From NCBI RefSeq assembly GCF_000376785.1, contig NZ_AQXX01000130.1, forward strand, positions 52,487 through 116,486: a stretch of DNA of 64,000 nucleotides. Reading direction: 5' to 3'. Origin of the DNA: Hahella ganghwensis DSM 17046 (lineage in GTDB: Bacteria > Pseudomonadota > Gammaproteobacteria > Pseudomonadales > Oleiphilaceae). Positions 1 through 7,464 of this stretch are shown in pieces. The first letter of the stretch is position 1. Every line of letters begins with the position of its first letter. The notes under the pieces were generated by a model that saw only the letters and a list, made by a program, of their open reading frames with translations, had not been told where the DNA came from and did no database searches. Position numbers and translations under genes: made by a program.

Positions 1-1209
1 GAGAACGTCCCCCGGATACAGAACAGAGGTCGACATCTACTCGACAAAATAAATGCCATCCTAAAGCATTTTGGTTATGCCGTATCCGAGACTGTTCATG
101 ACTGTGGGGAGCTTGGAGGTCTCGCGGAGAGTCGCAGGCGCTTCTTGTTAGTTGGTCGCCACACCGAAAAAGTACCGCCATTCCTGTATGAGCCGCCAAA
201 ACGCTCACTTAAACCGGTTAGCTCTGTACTGGAAAAAATGCCAATGCCAGGCGATGAAACAGCCGGTCCAATGCATAGAATCCCGAATCTACAGTGGAAA
301 ACATGGGTACGATTGGCCTTTGTCGAGGCCGGAAAAGATTGGAGAAGTCTCAATCGACTTAACGTTGAAAACGGTAATCTAAAAGATTACCTGATCGTGC
401 CGGAATACAGAGCTGGGTATTGCGGCGTGAACAAATGGGAGGAGACTGTGGGCACAATCGCTGGCAGATCAAACCCAACAAATGGAGCTTTCTCAGTAGC
501 TGATCCTCGATACGCCGGCAAAGACTATGGTGCATACGGGGTGGTTGATTACGGCTCACCTACTGGCACGATCACCGGCCAACGATCACCCGGGCAAGGT
601 CGATTTGCAGTTGCGGATCCGCGCCCCACCAACCCATTCAGGGGCGGAAAATATCGTATCACCCGATTTGATGAGGCTGCCGGGACGATCATTGCAGGCA
701 GCACTACCGGCCAGGGTGCATTCGCTGTCGCTGATCCCCGACCAAATCTACACCGCAGTAAAGGTGATAATTACCTAACAGCCGGTCACTACGGCGTAAT
801 ACCTTGGGACGCATCCACAGGCGCTGTATCAGCTGCCGCTGGACACGATAACGGGCGCTGGTCTGTGGCTGATCCAAGACTGCCAGAACCCAACGACAAG
901 CTAATAGCCATGATCATCAGCATGGACAACACCTGGCATAGACCATTCACCACGCTTGAGCTGGCTTGTATCCAATCCCTGATCGATCCAGAGGAAGACA
1001 TCATCCAGTTTGCAGGCAAGAGCGACAGCGCCCACAGGGAACAGATCGGCAATGCGGTCCCCAGTGCAGCCGCCAAGGCCATTGCAGAAACCATGGGGGA
1101 AACCCTTCTGTTGGCCTGGACAGGGGAAACGTTTGTGCTGTCAGCCAATTCAGTATGGGTCAAGCAAATCAAGGCGGGGCTTTCTCTGCCGCAGGAGGTG
1201 ACTGCATGA
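1..1209 (+). CDS. DNA (cytosine-5-)methyltransferase, N-terminus cut by window edge
   Basis: The frame is open from base 1, so the gene starts outside the window; 402 residues are visible. C5-methyltransferase motifs can be read: ENV (motif VI) at residues 1–3, an ESRRRF segment (motif VIII) near 45–50, and REQIGNAVPS (motifs IX/X) near 346–355. The catalytic PCQ motif would lie upstream. The variable target-recognition region between motifs VIII and X contains four imperfect 38–46-residue repeats, each ending in VADPR (bases 496–510, 610–624, 727–741, 865–879). The enzyme should methylate cytosine C5 in a specific DNA sequence. No restriction endonuclease is seen beside it, so an orphan phage-type methylase (anti-restriction or regulatory) is most likely. 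The stop codon overlaps the next start (ATGA). Confidence 0.9.
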   Translation, partial: ENVPRIQNRGRHLLDKINAILKHFGYAVSETVHDCGELGGLAESRRRFLLVGRHTEKVPPFLYEPPKRSLKPVSSVLEKMPMPGDETAGPMHRIPNLQWKTWVRLAFVEAGKDWRSLNRLNVENGNLKDYLIVPEYRAGYCGVNKWEETVGTIAGRSNPTNGAFSVADPRYAGKDYGAYGVVDYGSPTGTITGQRSPGQGRFAVADPRPTNPFRGGKYRITRFDEAAGTIIAGSTTGQGAFAVADPRPNLHRSKGDNYLTAGHYGVIPWDASTGAVSAAAGHDNGRWSVADPRLPEPNDKLIAMIISMDNTWHRPFTTLELACIQSLIDPEEDIIQFAGKSDSAHREQIGNAVPSAAAKAIAETMGETLLLAWTGETFVLSANSVWVKQIKAGLSLPQEVTA

Positions 1210-2024
1210 GACTCTCCAGAGACCAGATAGAAGCCAACCTCAAGCAGGAAACCAACAGAATCCAGGCTGAAGGCATGGATGCAACGATTCAACGGCTTGT
1301 AAATGAAGGCGCTCTCTTTGTCTCAAACCATTCTGGTGGGAAAGATAGCCAAGTCATGCTGATCAAGCTCTTGGAGCTGGTTCCCAAACACCAGCTGATC
1401 GTTATTCATGCGTCGCTGGGGAAAATGGAATGGCCGGGAGCTTTGGAGCATGCTGAGAAGCAAGCGACCGAGGCCCAACTACCTTTCATCGTTGCCACTG
1501 CCAGCAAAACCCTGTTTGAGATGGTTGAGAGACGATATAAGGCCAGACCGGAAGTGCCCAGCTGGCCATCATCCGCAACCAGGCAATGCACCAGTGATCT
1601 GAAGCGTGGCCCCATTCAGAAAGAGGTTCGCCAATACGCTAAGCAGAACGGCTTTACAAAGATCGTCAACTGCCTTGGCTTACGCGCAAAGGAGTCAACC
1701 GGAAGGGCCAAGAAAAAGCCTTTAACCCTTAACGTTAAGGCCAGCACTAACGTTGCAACCTGGTATGAATGGCTACCAGTACATGAGCTAACGAAGTATG
1801 AGGTATTCGCAGAGATCGCCAGATCCGGTCAAAAACCCCACTTTGCTTACACCATTGGAAATGATCGACTGAGCTGCATTTTCTGTCTATTTGGCAGTGA
1901 GAATGACATCAAAAACGGGGCAAGGCATCACCCCAAGCTGCTGAGTGAGTACGACTCCCTGGAAAAGAAAACCGGCTACACCATGCACATGAGCCGGATC
2001 CCACTCGTTGAAATTGCATCTTGA
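1206..2024 (+). CDS. PAPS-reductase-family ATP pyrophosphatase-like protein
   Basis: The protein has 272 residues. A PP-loop SGGKDS at residues 43–48 marks the adenine-nucleotide alpha-hydrolase fold. GLRAKES near 158–164 matches the G-x-R-x-x-ES segment of the PAPS-reductase family. Two further cysteine sites are visible: RQC at 126–128 and CIFC at 224–227. The ECGLH redox tail of assimilatory CysH is absent, so sulfate assimilation is unlikely. Mobile-element members of this family are thought to act in nucleotide or nucleic-acid modification, for example the DndC-like sulfur-transfer relatives; the substrate here is unknown. I chose ATG at 1206, where it overlaps the methyltransferase stop; the open frame extends further upstream but inside that gene. 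Translational coupling to the methyltransferase suggests joint expression. Confidence 0.8.
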   Translation: MRLSRDQIEANLKQETNRIQAEGMDATIQRLVNEGALFVSNHSGGKDSQVMLIKLLELVPKHQLIVIHASLGKMEWPGALEHAEKQATEAQLPFIVATASKTLFEMVERRYKARPEVPSWPSSATRQCTSDLKRGPIQKEVRQYAKQNGFTKIVNCLGLRAKESTGRAKKKPLTLNVKASTNVATWYEWLPVHELTKYEVFAEIARSGQKPHFAYTIGNDRLSCIFCLFGSENDIKNGARHHPKLLSEYDSLEKKTGYTMHMSRIPLVEIAS

Positions 2025-2033
2025 GGTGAAACC

Positions 2034-2615
2034 ATGATCGATTCTAAACAACCAGAGTTCACTGAAATCCAAGTCGATATTGCTATACGTTGCGGCATCC
2101 CTCAGAAAGCACCAGGAATAACCCACAAGAATAGTCCCGGGCTGGCAGTTGTAATGGTGAATTTCGGCCTTTTTAACGTTACCCACATTCCCACCGGGAT
2201 GTCTCTTTCAACCCCGTATGAAAGGCACAGTAGTGCATTGCTGATAATGAGCGAGTTCGCACTTATAGCCCATGCCAATGGCTTTAAGTGGGATGAGCTT
2301 AATACTTTAGAAGAAGCTCGGGAGCGAATATCTCAACTTCGTGATGAGCCTGTTCCATTCCCGAACGCAACCAGTACATCCCAAGGAGTAACCAGGCCGC
2401 AAACAATCAGTGAATGGGTGAATCTATCTCGCAGCTTTTTTGATGAGTTTCCGTGGGAAGAAATAGATCCATACCAGCTGGCACGCGAGAACCTTTCTAA
2501 GTGTGGAGAGCAAATACCGAATGATTGCTGCTGCGGGGAGTGTGACGAAGCTTATCGTTTGTGCCCCGTACACAAAACAGATCCAGATGACCTGAAAGTG
2601 GGAGGGACTGAGTGA
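2034..2615 (+). CDS. Hypothetical protein with Cys-rich C-terminus
   Basis: The protein has 193 residues and I do not recognise a family. The N-terminal two thirds look globular and mixed, with no membrane segment or signal peptide. The C-terminal 30 residues carry a dense cysteine group (CCCGEC, then C and CPVH), compatible with a metal-binding knuckle. A good ribosome site (GAGGTG) lies 5–10 bases before ATG 2034. The gene begins nine bases after the PAPS-reductase-like gene and its TGA overlaps the next ATG (TGATG at 2613–2617), so it belongs to the same transcript. Function is unknown; a role in the phage/element early region is inferred from position only. Confidence 0.7.
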   Translation: MIDSKQPEFTEIQVDIAIRCGIPQKAPGITHKNSPGLAVVMVNFGLFNVTHIPTGMSLSTPYERHSSALLIMSEFALIAHANGFKWDELNTLEEARERISQLRDEPVPFPNATSTSQGVTRPQTISEWVNLSRSFFDEFPWEEIDPYQLARENLSKCGEQIPNDCCCGECDEAYRLCPVHKTDPDDLKVGGTE

Positions 2616-3106
2616 TGGCCAAGTACACTCAAGGCATCTGTGCCGATGGCGCCGCAATAGTGAAAGACGGGAAGAGGATGACTATTGAGGAAATACTGGG
2701 AGAGCTCAACAGTCAGGCATCAACAACGATAGCTGGCTCCATGTCCGAAGAAACATACTTTCAGGTAGGGGTGCATCTCGTTGAGAGCGGAGAAGGATAT
2801 TACAACATGAACCCTGCAGACATGAAGCAAGAGGTTGACCAGATACTAAATATCATAGCGGAGTCCGGGAAACCATCGAGCGCCGCAGCCGTACCCTTAG
2901 CTAGTAAGCACACTGGGATGAGAGTCAGCGCCCCCGGCATCCTTAATCGCGTTGGCGGGAGGCTCAAGCCTGGAGCTCAAGAAATGCTGCGGCATCTGCA
3001 GGAGGTATCAGAACGGTACTACTCCGGAGATCTGAAGGCTGTTGATGAGTTTTTCCAGTTGTATTGCCTGGATGACACAAGGCCTGAAACAACGGAGGGC
3101 GTGTGA
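2615..3106 (+). CDS. Hypothetical mobile-element protein
   Basis: The protein has 163 residues from ATG 2615; a GTG three bases earlier is possible but less likely because TGATG coupling places ATG on the upstream stop. There is no signal peptide, membrane helix or recognised catalytic motif. The composition is mildly acidic, with predicted helical stretches in the middle and C-terminal third and a flexible Ala/Pro/Ser linker near residues 85–100. It is sandwiched by one-base stop/start overlaps on both sides, so it is a real part of the operon. I do not recognise the family and offer no function. Confidence 0.65.
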   Translation: MAKYTQGICADGAAIVKDGKRMTIEEILGELNSQASTTIAGSMSEETYFQVGVHLVESGEGYYNMNPADMKQEVDQILNIIAESGKPSSAAAVPLASKHTGMRVSAPGILNRVGGRLKPGAQEMLRHLQEVSERYYSGDLKAVDEFFQLYCLDDTRPETTEGV

Positions 3107-4020
3107 TGACCGATATTTTTGAAACTCTCGGTAAAAGAGATGAGCGCCCTATGAATGGTGGCTGGGCCCCCGGTTATTACACGAACAAATGCTCAACTTG
3201 TGGTTCTGAATTCATCGGCGATAAAAGAGCGATCACATGCGCTGACTGTGCCTACGCCAAAGAGCGACCAATCCTATTCAACGGCGAAATGGTCAGAGCA
3301 ATTCTGGATGGCCGGAAAATTCAAACACGAAGAATCATGAAGGTACAGCCACCATGTGCCAGTTATCAAATGTTGAGAATTGTTGACAGCACTGGTCCAA
3401 GAAGTGAGCGAGGAAAACTTCACTGGGCGCAATTGAATGAAAACAAAACTCAAGTTATTGATTCAGATCACAGGCTGTTTACGTGCCCTTTTGGTGAGAT
3501 TGGCGACAGGCTTTGGGTGAGGGAGACTTGGGCAACTGTGAATACAGAAAGCGGTCCAGCTCTGGCCTACAGAGCCGACAGCGATGTAATACCGTGGCGT
3601 GAGTTTTGTGACACCACTTGTGATGATGGTTCAATGGATTACGAGAAGTACCCTGGTGATTATTGCATGTGGTGGTCTGACTTGTTTGATGGTGCAGATG
3701 GCCATAAATGGAAGCCCTCAATCCACATGCCAAGATGGGCCAGCCGTATCACCCTCGAAATTACTGATATTCGGGTGGAGCGTTTGCTGGACATTACGGA
3801 AAGAAACGCCAGGTTAGAGGGGCCTAAACCTCACCATCTTTCTAATGAATGGGGTGGCGTCGAACCTCACCCGGACTCCACCAAAAAATCACCACATTGG
3901 AGATGGTTTGCAAGCGCTATCAATGCCTTTTTGAGTCTGTGGGAATCTATTTATGGAACAGGAAGCTTGAATGCAAATCCCTGGGTCTGGGTGATTGAGT
4001 TCAAGAGGGTGGGGATATGA
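3106..4020 (+). CDS. ASCH-like domain phage protein with N-terminal zinc knuckle
   Basis: The protein has 304 residues. A two-CxxC knuckle (CSTCG and CADCA) lies within the first 45 residues. The segment starting RPILFNGEMVRAILDG and then QTRR, followed later by GDRLWVRETW and a KPSIHMPRWASRITLEI stretch, is the signature of a widespread phage protein often labelled 'ASCH domain' or 'morphogenetic protein'. ASCH domains resemble the PUA fold and bind RNA or modified nucleosides; the E. coli relative YqfB is an N4-acetylcytidine amidohydrolase. The biochemical role in phages is not established to my knowledge. ATG 3106 overlaps the upstream stop (TGATG), and the gene ends in an ATGA overlap with the zinc-ribbon gene at 4017. 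Confidence 0.78.
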   Translation: MTDIFETLGKRDERPMNGGWAPGYYTNKCSTCGSEFIGDKRAITCADCAYAKERPILFNGEMVRAILDGRKIQTRRIMKVQPPCASYQMLRIVDSTGPRSERGKLHWAQLNENKTQVIDSDHRLFTCPFGEIGDRLWVRETWATVNTESGPALAYRADSDVIPWREFCDTTCDDGSMDYEKYPGDYCMWWSDLFDGADGHKWKPSIHMPRWASRITLEITDIRVERLLDITERNARLEGPKPHHLSNEWGGVEPHPDSTKKSPHWRWFASAINAFLSLWESIYGTGSLNANPWVWVIEFKRVGI

Positions 4021-4139
4021 AGATTACCAAACCGAAGATCAAAGAAAAGTGCCCCCACTGTGGGGCAAAGTGGAAGGGGGATGGCTGGACTCTCATTTGT
4101 CCGGCCTGCGGTAAAGTAGTACTGAGAGGGAATCTGTGA
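4017..4139 (+). CDS. Small zinc-ribbon protein (40 residues)
   Basis: A short frame opens with ATG at 4017, inside the ATGA overlap with the ASCH-like gene, and ends at TGA 4137–4139, inside a GTGA overlap with the DUF1643 gene. It encodes 40 residues with two CxxC pairs (CPHC at 12–15, CPAC at 28–31) spaced as in a four-cysteine zinc ribbon. Lysine-rich flanks fit nucleic-acid binding. The perfect coupling on both sides and the paired cysteines make this a real gene although it is very short. A transcription- or replication-related DNA- or protein-binding role is plausible but not shown. Confidence 0.7.
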   Translation: MKITKPKIKEKCPHCGAKWKGDGWTLICPACGKVVLRGNL

Positions 4140-4639
4140 AAATGAAGAGATCAGCTGGGCTTTCTGCATGTCGAAACCACCGTTACACACTTTCCAGGAC
4201 CTGGAGTGATACGGGGCCGTTGTTCGGTTACTTCGGTATAAACCCATCGACTGCAGATGCCAATATTGATGACCCTACCGTTCGCAAATGGATTGGCTTT
4301 ACTCAGCACTTTGGAGGTCGGGGCTTCATTGTAGGAAACGTATTTTCCTACAGAACGCCAAATGTGAGAGATCTGATCCCATTTGCAAACCATGAGAACC
4401 TCACAAACGACAGGCATATCGAGCAGATTATCGAAAAGGTGGATGTATTGGTCCCTTGCTGGGGGAACCAGACAAAAGTCCCAATCGATATCCGTCACCA
4501 CTTCGATCTGCTGTTGGATAAACTCTTTGATTCCGGCAAACCAGTTAAAACCTTTGGGCTCACGAAATCAGGAGATCCGAAGCATCCTGCCAGACTGGGT
4601 TATGACACAACTTTGATCGATATGCCGAGGGCGAAATGA
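4136..4639 (+). CDS. DUF1643 domain protein
   Basis: The protein has 167 residues. It matches the DUF1643 pattern: an N-terminal RYTLSRTW-type segment, then FGINPSTAD followed by DDPT, a middle GNVFSYRT, a central CWGN, and a C-terminal GDPKHPARL. It starts at GTG 4136, five bases after an AGAGGG ribosome site, coupled by GTGA to the zinc-ribbon gene; ATG 4142 is an alternative start. DUF1643 proteins are common in phages and mobile islands and their function is unknown. The INPSTAD and HPARL segments resemble motifs of Mug-type uracil-DNA glycosylases, which is my own inference. The stop overlaps the following ATG (ATGA). Confidence 0.85.
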   Translation: MKMKRSAGLSACRNHRYTLSRTWSDTGPLFGYFGINPSTADANIDDPTVRKWIGFTQHFGGRGFIVGNVFSYRTPNVRDLIPFANHENLTNDRHIEQIIEKVDVLVPCWGNQTKVPIDIRHHFDLLLDKLFDSGKPVKTFGLTKSGDPKHPARLGYDTTLIDMPRAK

Positions 4640-5001
4640 GTGAAGCATACGACCTGCAGCCGCGATTTGTCAGGGCTTCTGCTGCCCCCAGGTATTGCGG
4701 CATGTGTGAACGAATATTCAATGCTGAGATCCGTCCTTATCTGACTGAGATCTCAATAGGAGTGAAGGGCGTGGCTTTTGATCGCCTTGATTTGGACGCG
4801 GCCCTGGATGATTATAAAGAGCGGTACGGTCGCGCTCCTAAAAGAAGTACTAAGGAGCATGGCACATGCAGAAGAAAAGAAAAGCTACACGCGGTCTCCA
4901 GTTCAGGAACGGCGTCTGGATCATCGACAAACAGGTCAACGGTCGCAGACTTACGGGAAGCACTGGGACAGCCGACAGGCAGGAAGCGGAAAGGTACTTA
5001 G
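4636..5001 (+). CDS. Excisionase-like DNA-binding protein upstream of integrase
   Basis: The protein has 121 residues. The first ~75 residues contain a cysteine-flanked YCGM...FN..IRPYLTEI segment followed by GVAFDRLDLD and DYKERYGR. This pattern recurs in small winged-helix (MerR/Xis-like) proteins encoded just before phage tyrosine integrases. It probably acts as recombination directionality factor or local repressor. The last ~45 residues are low complexity (Ser/Thr/Gly/Arg) and overlap the integrase gene by 136 bases in another frame, so this tail may be little constrained. The start ATG overlaps the DUF1643 stop. Confidence 0.7.
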   Translation: MSEAYDLQPRFVRASAAPRYCGMCERIFNAEIRPYLTEISIGVKGVAFDRLDLDAALDDYKERYGRAPKRSTKEHGTCRRKEKLHAVSSSGTASGSSTNRSTVADLREALGQPTGRKRKGT

Positions 5002-5999
5002 CCAGGCGAATGGAGGAAATCAGGCAGGCCTCAGTTTATGGGGTACGGCCTGAAAGATCCTTCAGAGATGCTGCCATTGAATATGCACAGCGATACAAGG
5101 GAGTTAAAAAAAGCTTTGACAGGGACGCACAGGATATAAGTGCTGTCGATCCCTATATCGGGGATATGCCGTTGAGAATGATTCATAACGGCACTTTACA
5201 GCGCTTCATTCTGGCCCGAAAAAAGGAGGGGGTGAAGTCGGGAACTGTTAACAGGACGTTGGCAGTAGTGCGGCAGATTCTGAACCTGTGTGCAAGGGAA
5301 TGGCGAGATGAATATGGGTTGACCTGGCTGGAAACGGCACCGGCGATATCTGGGGTTGATTGGCAAGATAAGCGTAAGCCTTACCCGATCACCTGGAAAG
5401 AGCAGGACCGGCTATTCTCAGCATTGGCTGACCATCTCAGGGAGGCGGCATTGTTTGCTGTTAACACAGGATGCAGGGAGCAGGAGATCTGTCAGTTGCG
5501 TTGGGAATGGGAAGTGCCGATAGCAGAACTGAAAACATCCGTGTTTGTTCTGCCGGATTGGGCAACGAAAGGTGGAAAAGAAAGAGTGGTTGCTCTGAAC
5601 TCGGTGGCGATGGCAGTCGTCAACCGGCAGAGGGGGAAGCACAGTGAGTTTGTCTTTACCTACAAAACAAGCCCCGTGCAGTCGTTAAATAATAACGGAT
5701 GGCAGCGGGCAAGGGAATCAGCTGGGTTAAGGCAGGTGAGATTTCACGATCTACGTCATACCGTTGGCCGGAGGCTTCGGGCGGCAGGGATCGGAGAAGA
5801 AACCAGGGCGGATATCTTGGGACATGAGCGGGGAGGTATTACCACTCATTATTCCATTGCTGAGATCAGTGAGTTGATCGAAGCGGTAGAGAAAATCGCC
5901 TATCAGTCGTCGGACAATACGCCGAGTCTGACATTGATCCGGTTGAACAACTCACGTAAAACTCACAGTGAAGGCGAAAAAAAAGGGCTCTCAATATGA
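4866..5999 (+). CDS. int: Tyrosine-type site-specific integrase
   Basis: The protein has 377 residues, usual for phage integrases. An N-terminal arm-binding and core-binding part covers about 1–170. The catalytic domain shows Arg204 (GCREQEICQLRW), the beta-hairpin lysine in TKGGKER near 235–239, HDLRHT with His294 and Arg297, LGH with His320, and the nucleophile Tyr329 (TTHY). All catalytic positions are intact, so the enzyme should be active. It would cut and rejoin attP and the tRNA-Met attachment site next door. AGGAG at 4853–4857, eight bases before ATG 4866, supports this start despite the 136-base overlap with the upstream gene. The stop lies 42 bases from the tRNA 3' end. Confidence 0.95.
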   Translation: MQKKRKATRGLQFRNGVWIIDKQVNGRRLTGSTGTADRQEAERYLARRMEEIRQASVYGVRPERSFRDAAIEYAQRYKGVKKSFDRDAQDISAVDPYIGDMPLRMIHNGTLQRFILARKKEGVKSGTVNRTLAVVRQILNLCAREWRDEYGLTWLETAPAISGVDWQDKRKPYPITWKEQDRLFSALADHLREAALFAVNTGCREQEICQLRWEWEVPIAELKTSVFVLPDWATKGGKERVVALNSVAMAVVNRQRGKHSEFVFTYKTSPVQSLNNNGWQRARESAGLRQVRFHDLRHTVGRRLRAAGIGEETRADILGHERGGITTHYSIAEISELIEAVEKIAYQSSDNTPSLTLIRLNNSRKTHSEGEKKGLSI

Positions 6000-6024
6000 C
6001 GCGGCAACGTCGAGAACCCTTTCC
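5983..6024 (+). terminator. Possible terminator of the integrase operon
   Basis: Arms at 5983–5992 (AAGGGCTCTC) and 6012–6021 (GAGAACCCTT) pair with one wobble around a 19-base loop, followed by TTCC. The left arm overlaps the integrase stop codon. The short T-run and long loop make it a moderate terminator. It would separate the element's transcript from the convergent tRNA-Met gene. Confidence 0.45.
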
Positions 6025-6040
6025 GTACAATGCTTTACAA

Positions 6041-6083
6041 TGGTAGCTAGGGGCGGATTCGAACCGCCGACCCCAGCATTATG
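6041..6083. other. Probable integration attachment site (tRNA-Met 3' half)
   Basis: The tyrosine integrase stops 42 bases from the tRNA 3' end and the element's genes lie on that side, the classic arrangement of tRNA-targeting elements. The crossover should fall between the anticodon and the CCA end. The second copy of the repeat would be at the element's far end, left of base 1, so the exact core cannot be delimited here. Confidence 0.55.
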
Positions 6084-6117
6084 AGTGCTGTGCTCTAACC
6101 AACTGAGCTACCTAGCC
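6041..6117 (-). tRNA. tRNA-Met (CAT), elongator type
   Basis: A complete 77-base cloverleaf reads on the minus strand, with CCA encoded (TGG at 6041–6043 on the plus strand). The acceptor arms are GGCTAGG and CCTAGCT, the D-arm AGCTCAGTTGGTTAGAGC, the anticodon loop CTCATAA with CAT at 6081–6083, and the T-arm GGCGG/TTCGAAT/CCGCC. The first acceptor pair is G1·U72 rather than Watson–Crick. It is not an initiator: the three G:C pairs closing the initiator anticodon stem and the C1:A72 mismatch are absent. A mobile-element integrase abuts the 3' end. Confidence 0.95.
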
Positions 6118-6136
6118 ACTGCAAATTGAGGCGCGT

Positions 6137-6165
6137 ATTCTCAGGTTTTTTCTGACGGATGTCAA
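6137..6165 (-). promoter_or_regulatory. Promoter of tRNA-Met
   Basis: On the minus strand a perfect TTGACA (6160–6165) is followed after exactly 17 bases by GAGAAT (6137–6142, four of six matches). A GC-rich discriminator (ACGCGCC) lies between the -10 and the tRNA 5' end at 6117. Such discriminators are usual for stable-RNA promoters under stringent control. Confidence 0.7.
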
Positions 6166-6204
6166 CCCTGAAAATTCCCTTTTCTCAGTTAAAAAGATTA
6201 GGGG

Positions 6205-7296
6205 TTACACATTGAAGCGGAAATGGATCACATCGCCATCCTGAACGATGTATTCCTTGCCCTCAAGTCGCCATTTACCGGCTTCTTTGGCGCCCTGCTC
6301 GCCATTGTACTGGACGAAATCCTCGTAACTCACAACCTCTGCACGAATGAAGCCGCGTTCGAAATCCGTGTGGATGACGCCCGCTGACTGAGGAGCGGTT
6401 GCTCCAACTTTGGTGGTCCAGGCACGAACCTCTTTTACTCCTGCGGTAAAGTAGGTCTGCAGACCAAGCAGGCTGTAACCAGCGCGGATAACTCGATCCA
6501 AGCCTGGTTCTTCCATGCCGAGATCTGCCAGGAATTCAGCTTTTTCTTCATCTTCCAGTTCGGCAATTTCAGATTCCAGTTTATTGCAGATAGGAACAAC
6601 AGCAGCCCCCTCTGACTCTGCGATTTTTTTCACTACATCCAGATAGGGATTGTCCTCAAAGCCCTCTTCGGAAACGTTCGCGATATACATCGTGGGCTTG
6701 AGGGTCAGCAGGCACAGCTCGCGCAAAGCCAGTAGCTCTTCCTTGGGCAGGTTCAGTGATCTAACTGGTTTTGCTTCATTAAGGTGAGGGAGGATTTTCT
6801 CCATCACGGCCATTTGAAATTTAGCGTCCTTATCACCACCTTTAGCGGCTCGGCTGACACGTTTGATCGCTTTTTCCACTGTATCCAGGTCGGCTAGAGC
6901 GAGTTCGGTGTTGATCACTTCAATATCGGCAGCAGGATCGATCTGGTTGGCAACGTGGATGACATTTTCGTCCTGAAAGCAACGGACAACGTGAGCAATC
7001 GCATCTGTTTGGCGAATATTGCCGAGAAACTGGTTGCCAAGTCCTTCACCTTTGGAAGCGCCTGCTACCAGACCTGCAATATCGACAAACTCCATGGTGG
7101 TTGGAATAACTTTTTCGGGTTTAACAATGTCTGCCAACGCATTCAAGCGCGGGTCAGGCATGGGGACGACACCTGCATTCGGCTCGATGGTGCAGAAAGG
7201 AAAGTTTTCGGCATCGATACCGGCTTTGGTCAGTGCATTGAACAGGGTAGACTTTCCGACATTAGGAAGGCCGACAATGCCACAATTAAATCCCAT
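6205..7296 (-). CDS. ychF: Redox-regulated ATPase/GTPase YchF (Obg family)
   Basis: The protein has 363 residues, the exact family length. Walker [10 protein letters not shown] sits at residues 8–16, followed by the YchF hallmark [11 protein letters not shown] and VPMPDPRL. The ATP-selecting NxxE motif appears as NVSE in place of NKxD. A coiled-coil insertion and a C-terminal TGS domain (ending near DGDVIHFRF) complete the fold. YchF is a ribosome-associated P-loop ATPase implicated in stress responses and translation. It is the last gene of the minus-strand series ispE–tRNA-Gln–prs–rplY–pth–ychF, as in pseudomonads. A 168-base gap with its own promoter-like element separates it from pth. Confidence 0.97.
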   Translation of the reverse strand: MGFNCGIVGLPNVGKSTLFNALTKAGIDAENFPFCTIEPNAGVVPMPDPRLNALADIVKPEKVIPTTMEFVDIAGLVAGASKGEGLGNQFLGNIRQTDAIAHVVRCFQDENVIHVANQIDPAADIEVINTELALADLDTVEKAIKRVSRAAKGGDKDAKFQMAVMEKILPHLNEAKPVRSLNLPKEELLALRELCLLTLKPTMYIANVSEEGFEDNPYLDVVKKIAESEGAAVVPICNKLESEIAELEDEEKAEFLADLGMEEPGLDRVIRAGYSLLGLQTYFTAGVKEVRAWTTKVGATAPQSAGVIHTDFERGFIRAEVVSYEDFVQYNGEQGAKEAGKWRLEGKEYIVQDGDVIHFRFNV

Positions 7297-7364
7297 GGTG
7301 CATCCTCAAATCTGATTCAAATAGTGTTGCGCGGAGTGCAAGGACTCCTGAAAATTGGGCGAGA

Positions 7365-7393
7365 ATTATACGTGGTTAGTCGGTCCAGGACCA
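7365..7393 (-). promoter_or_regulatory. Promoter-like element upstream of ychF
   Basis: A perfect TATAAT (minus strand, 7365–7370) lies about 70 bases before the ychF start and is followed by a TCTCGCCC discriminator. The -35 at 17 bases (TGGTCC, 7388–7393) is weak, so strength is uncertain. Confidence 0.4.
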
Positions 7394-7464
7394 TGCCTGA
7401 AAGCTTTCCTAATCAATAAGGAAGATAAAAAGTATCGTTGTCGCGATCGGGGAGGAGGAAAAGG

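Noticed and set aside
789..1292. Open frame of 167 codons on the minus strand
   Set aside because: It lies fully opposite the methyltransferase and the next gene, has no ribosome site, and its product has no family signature.
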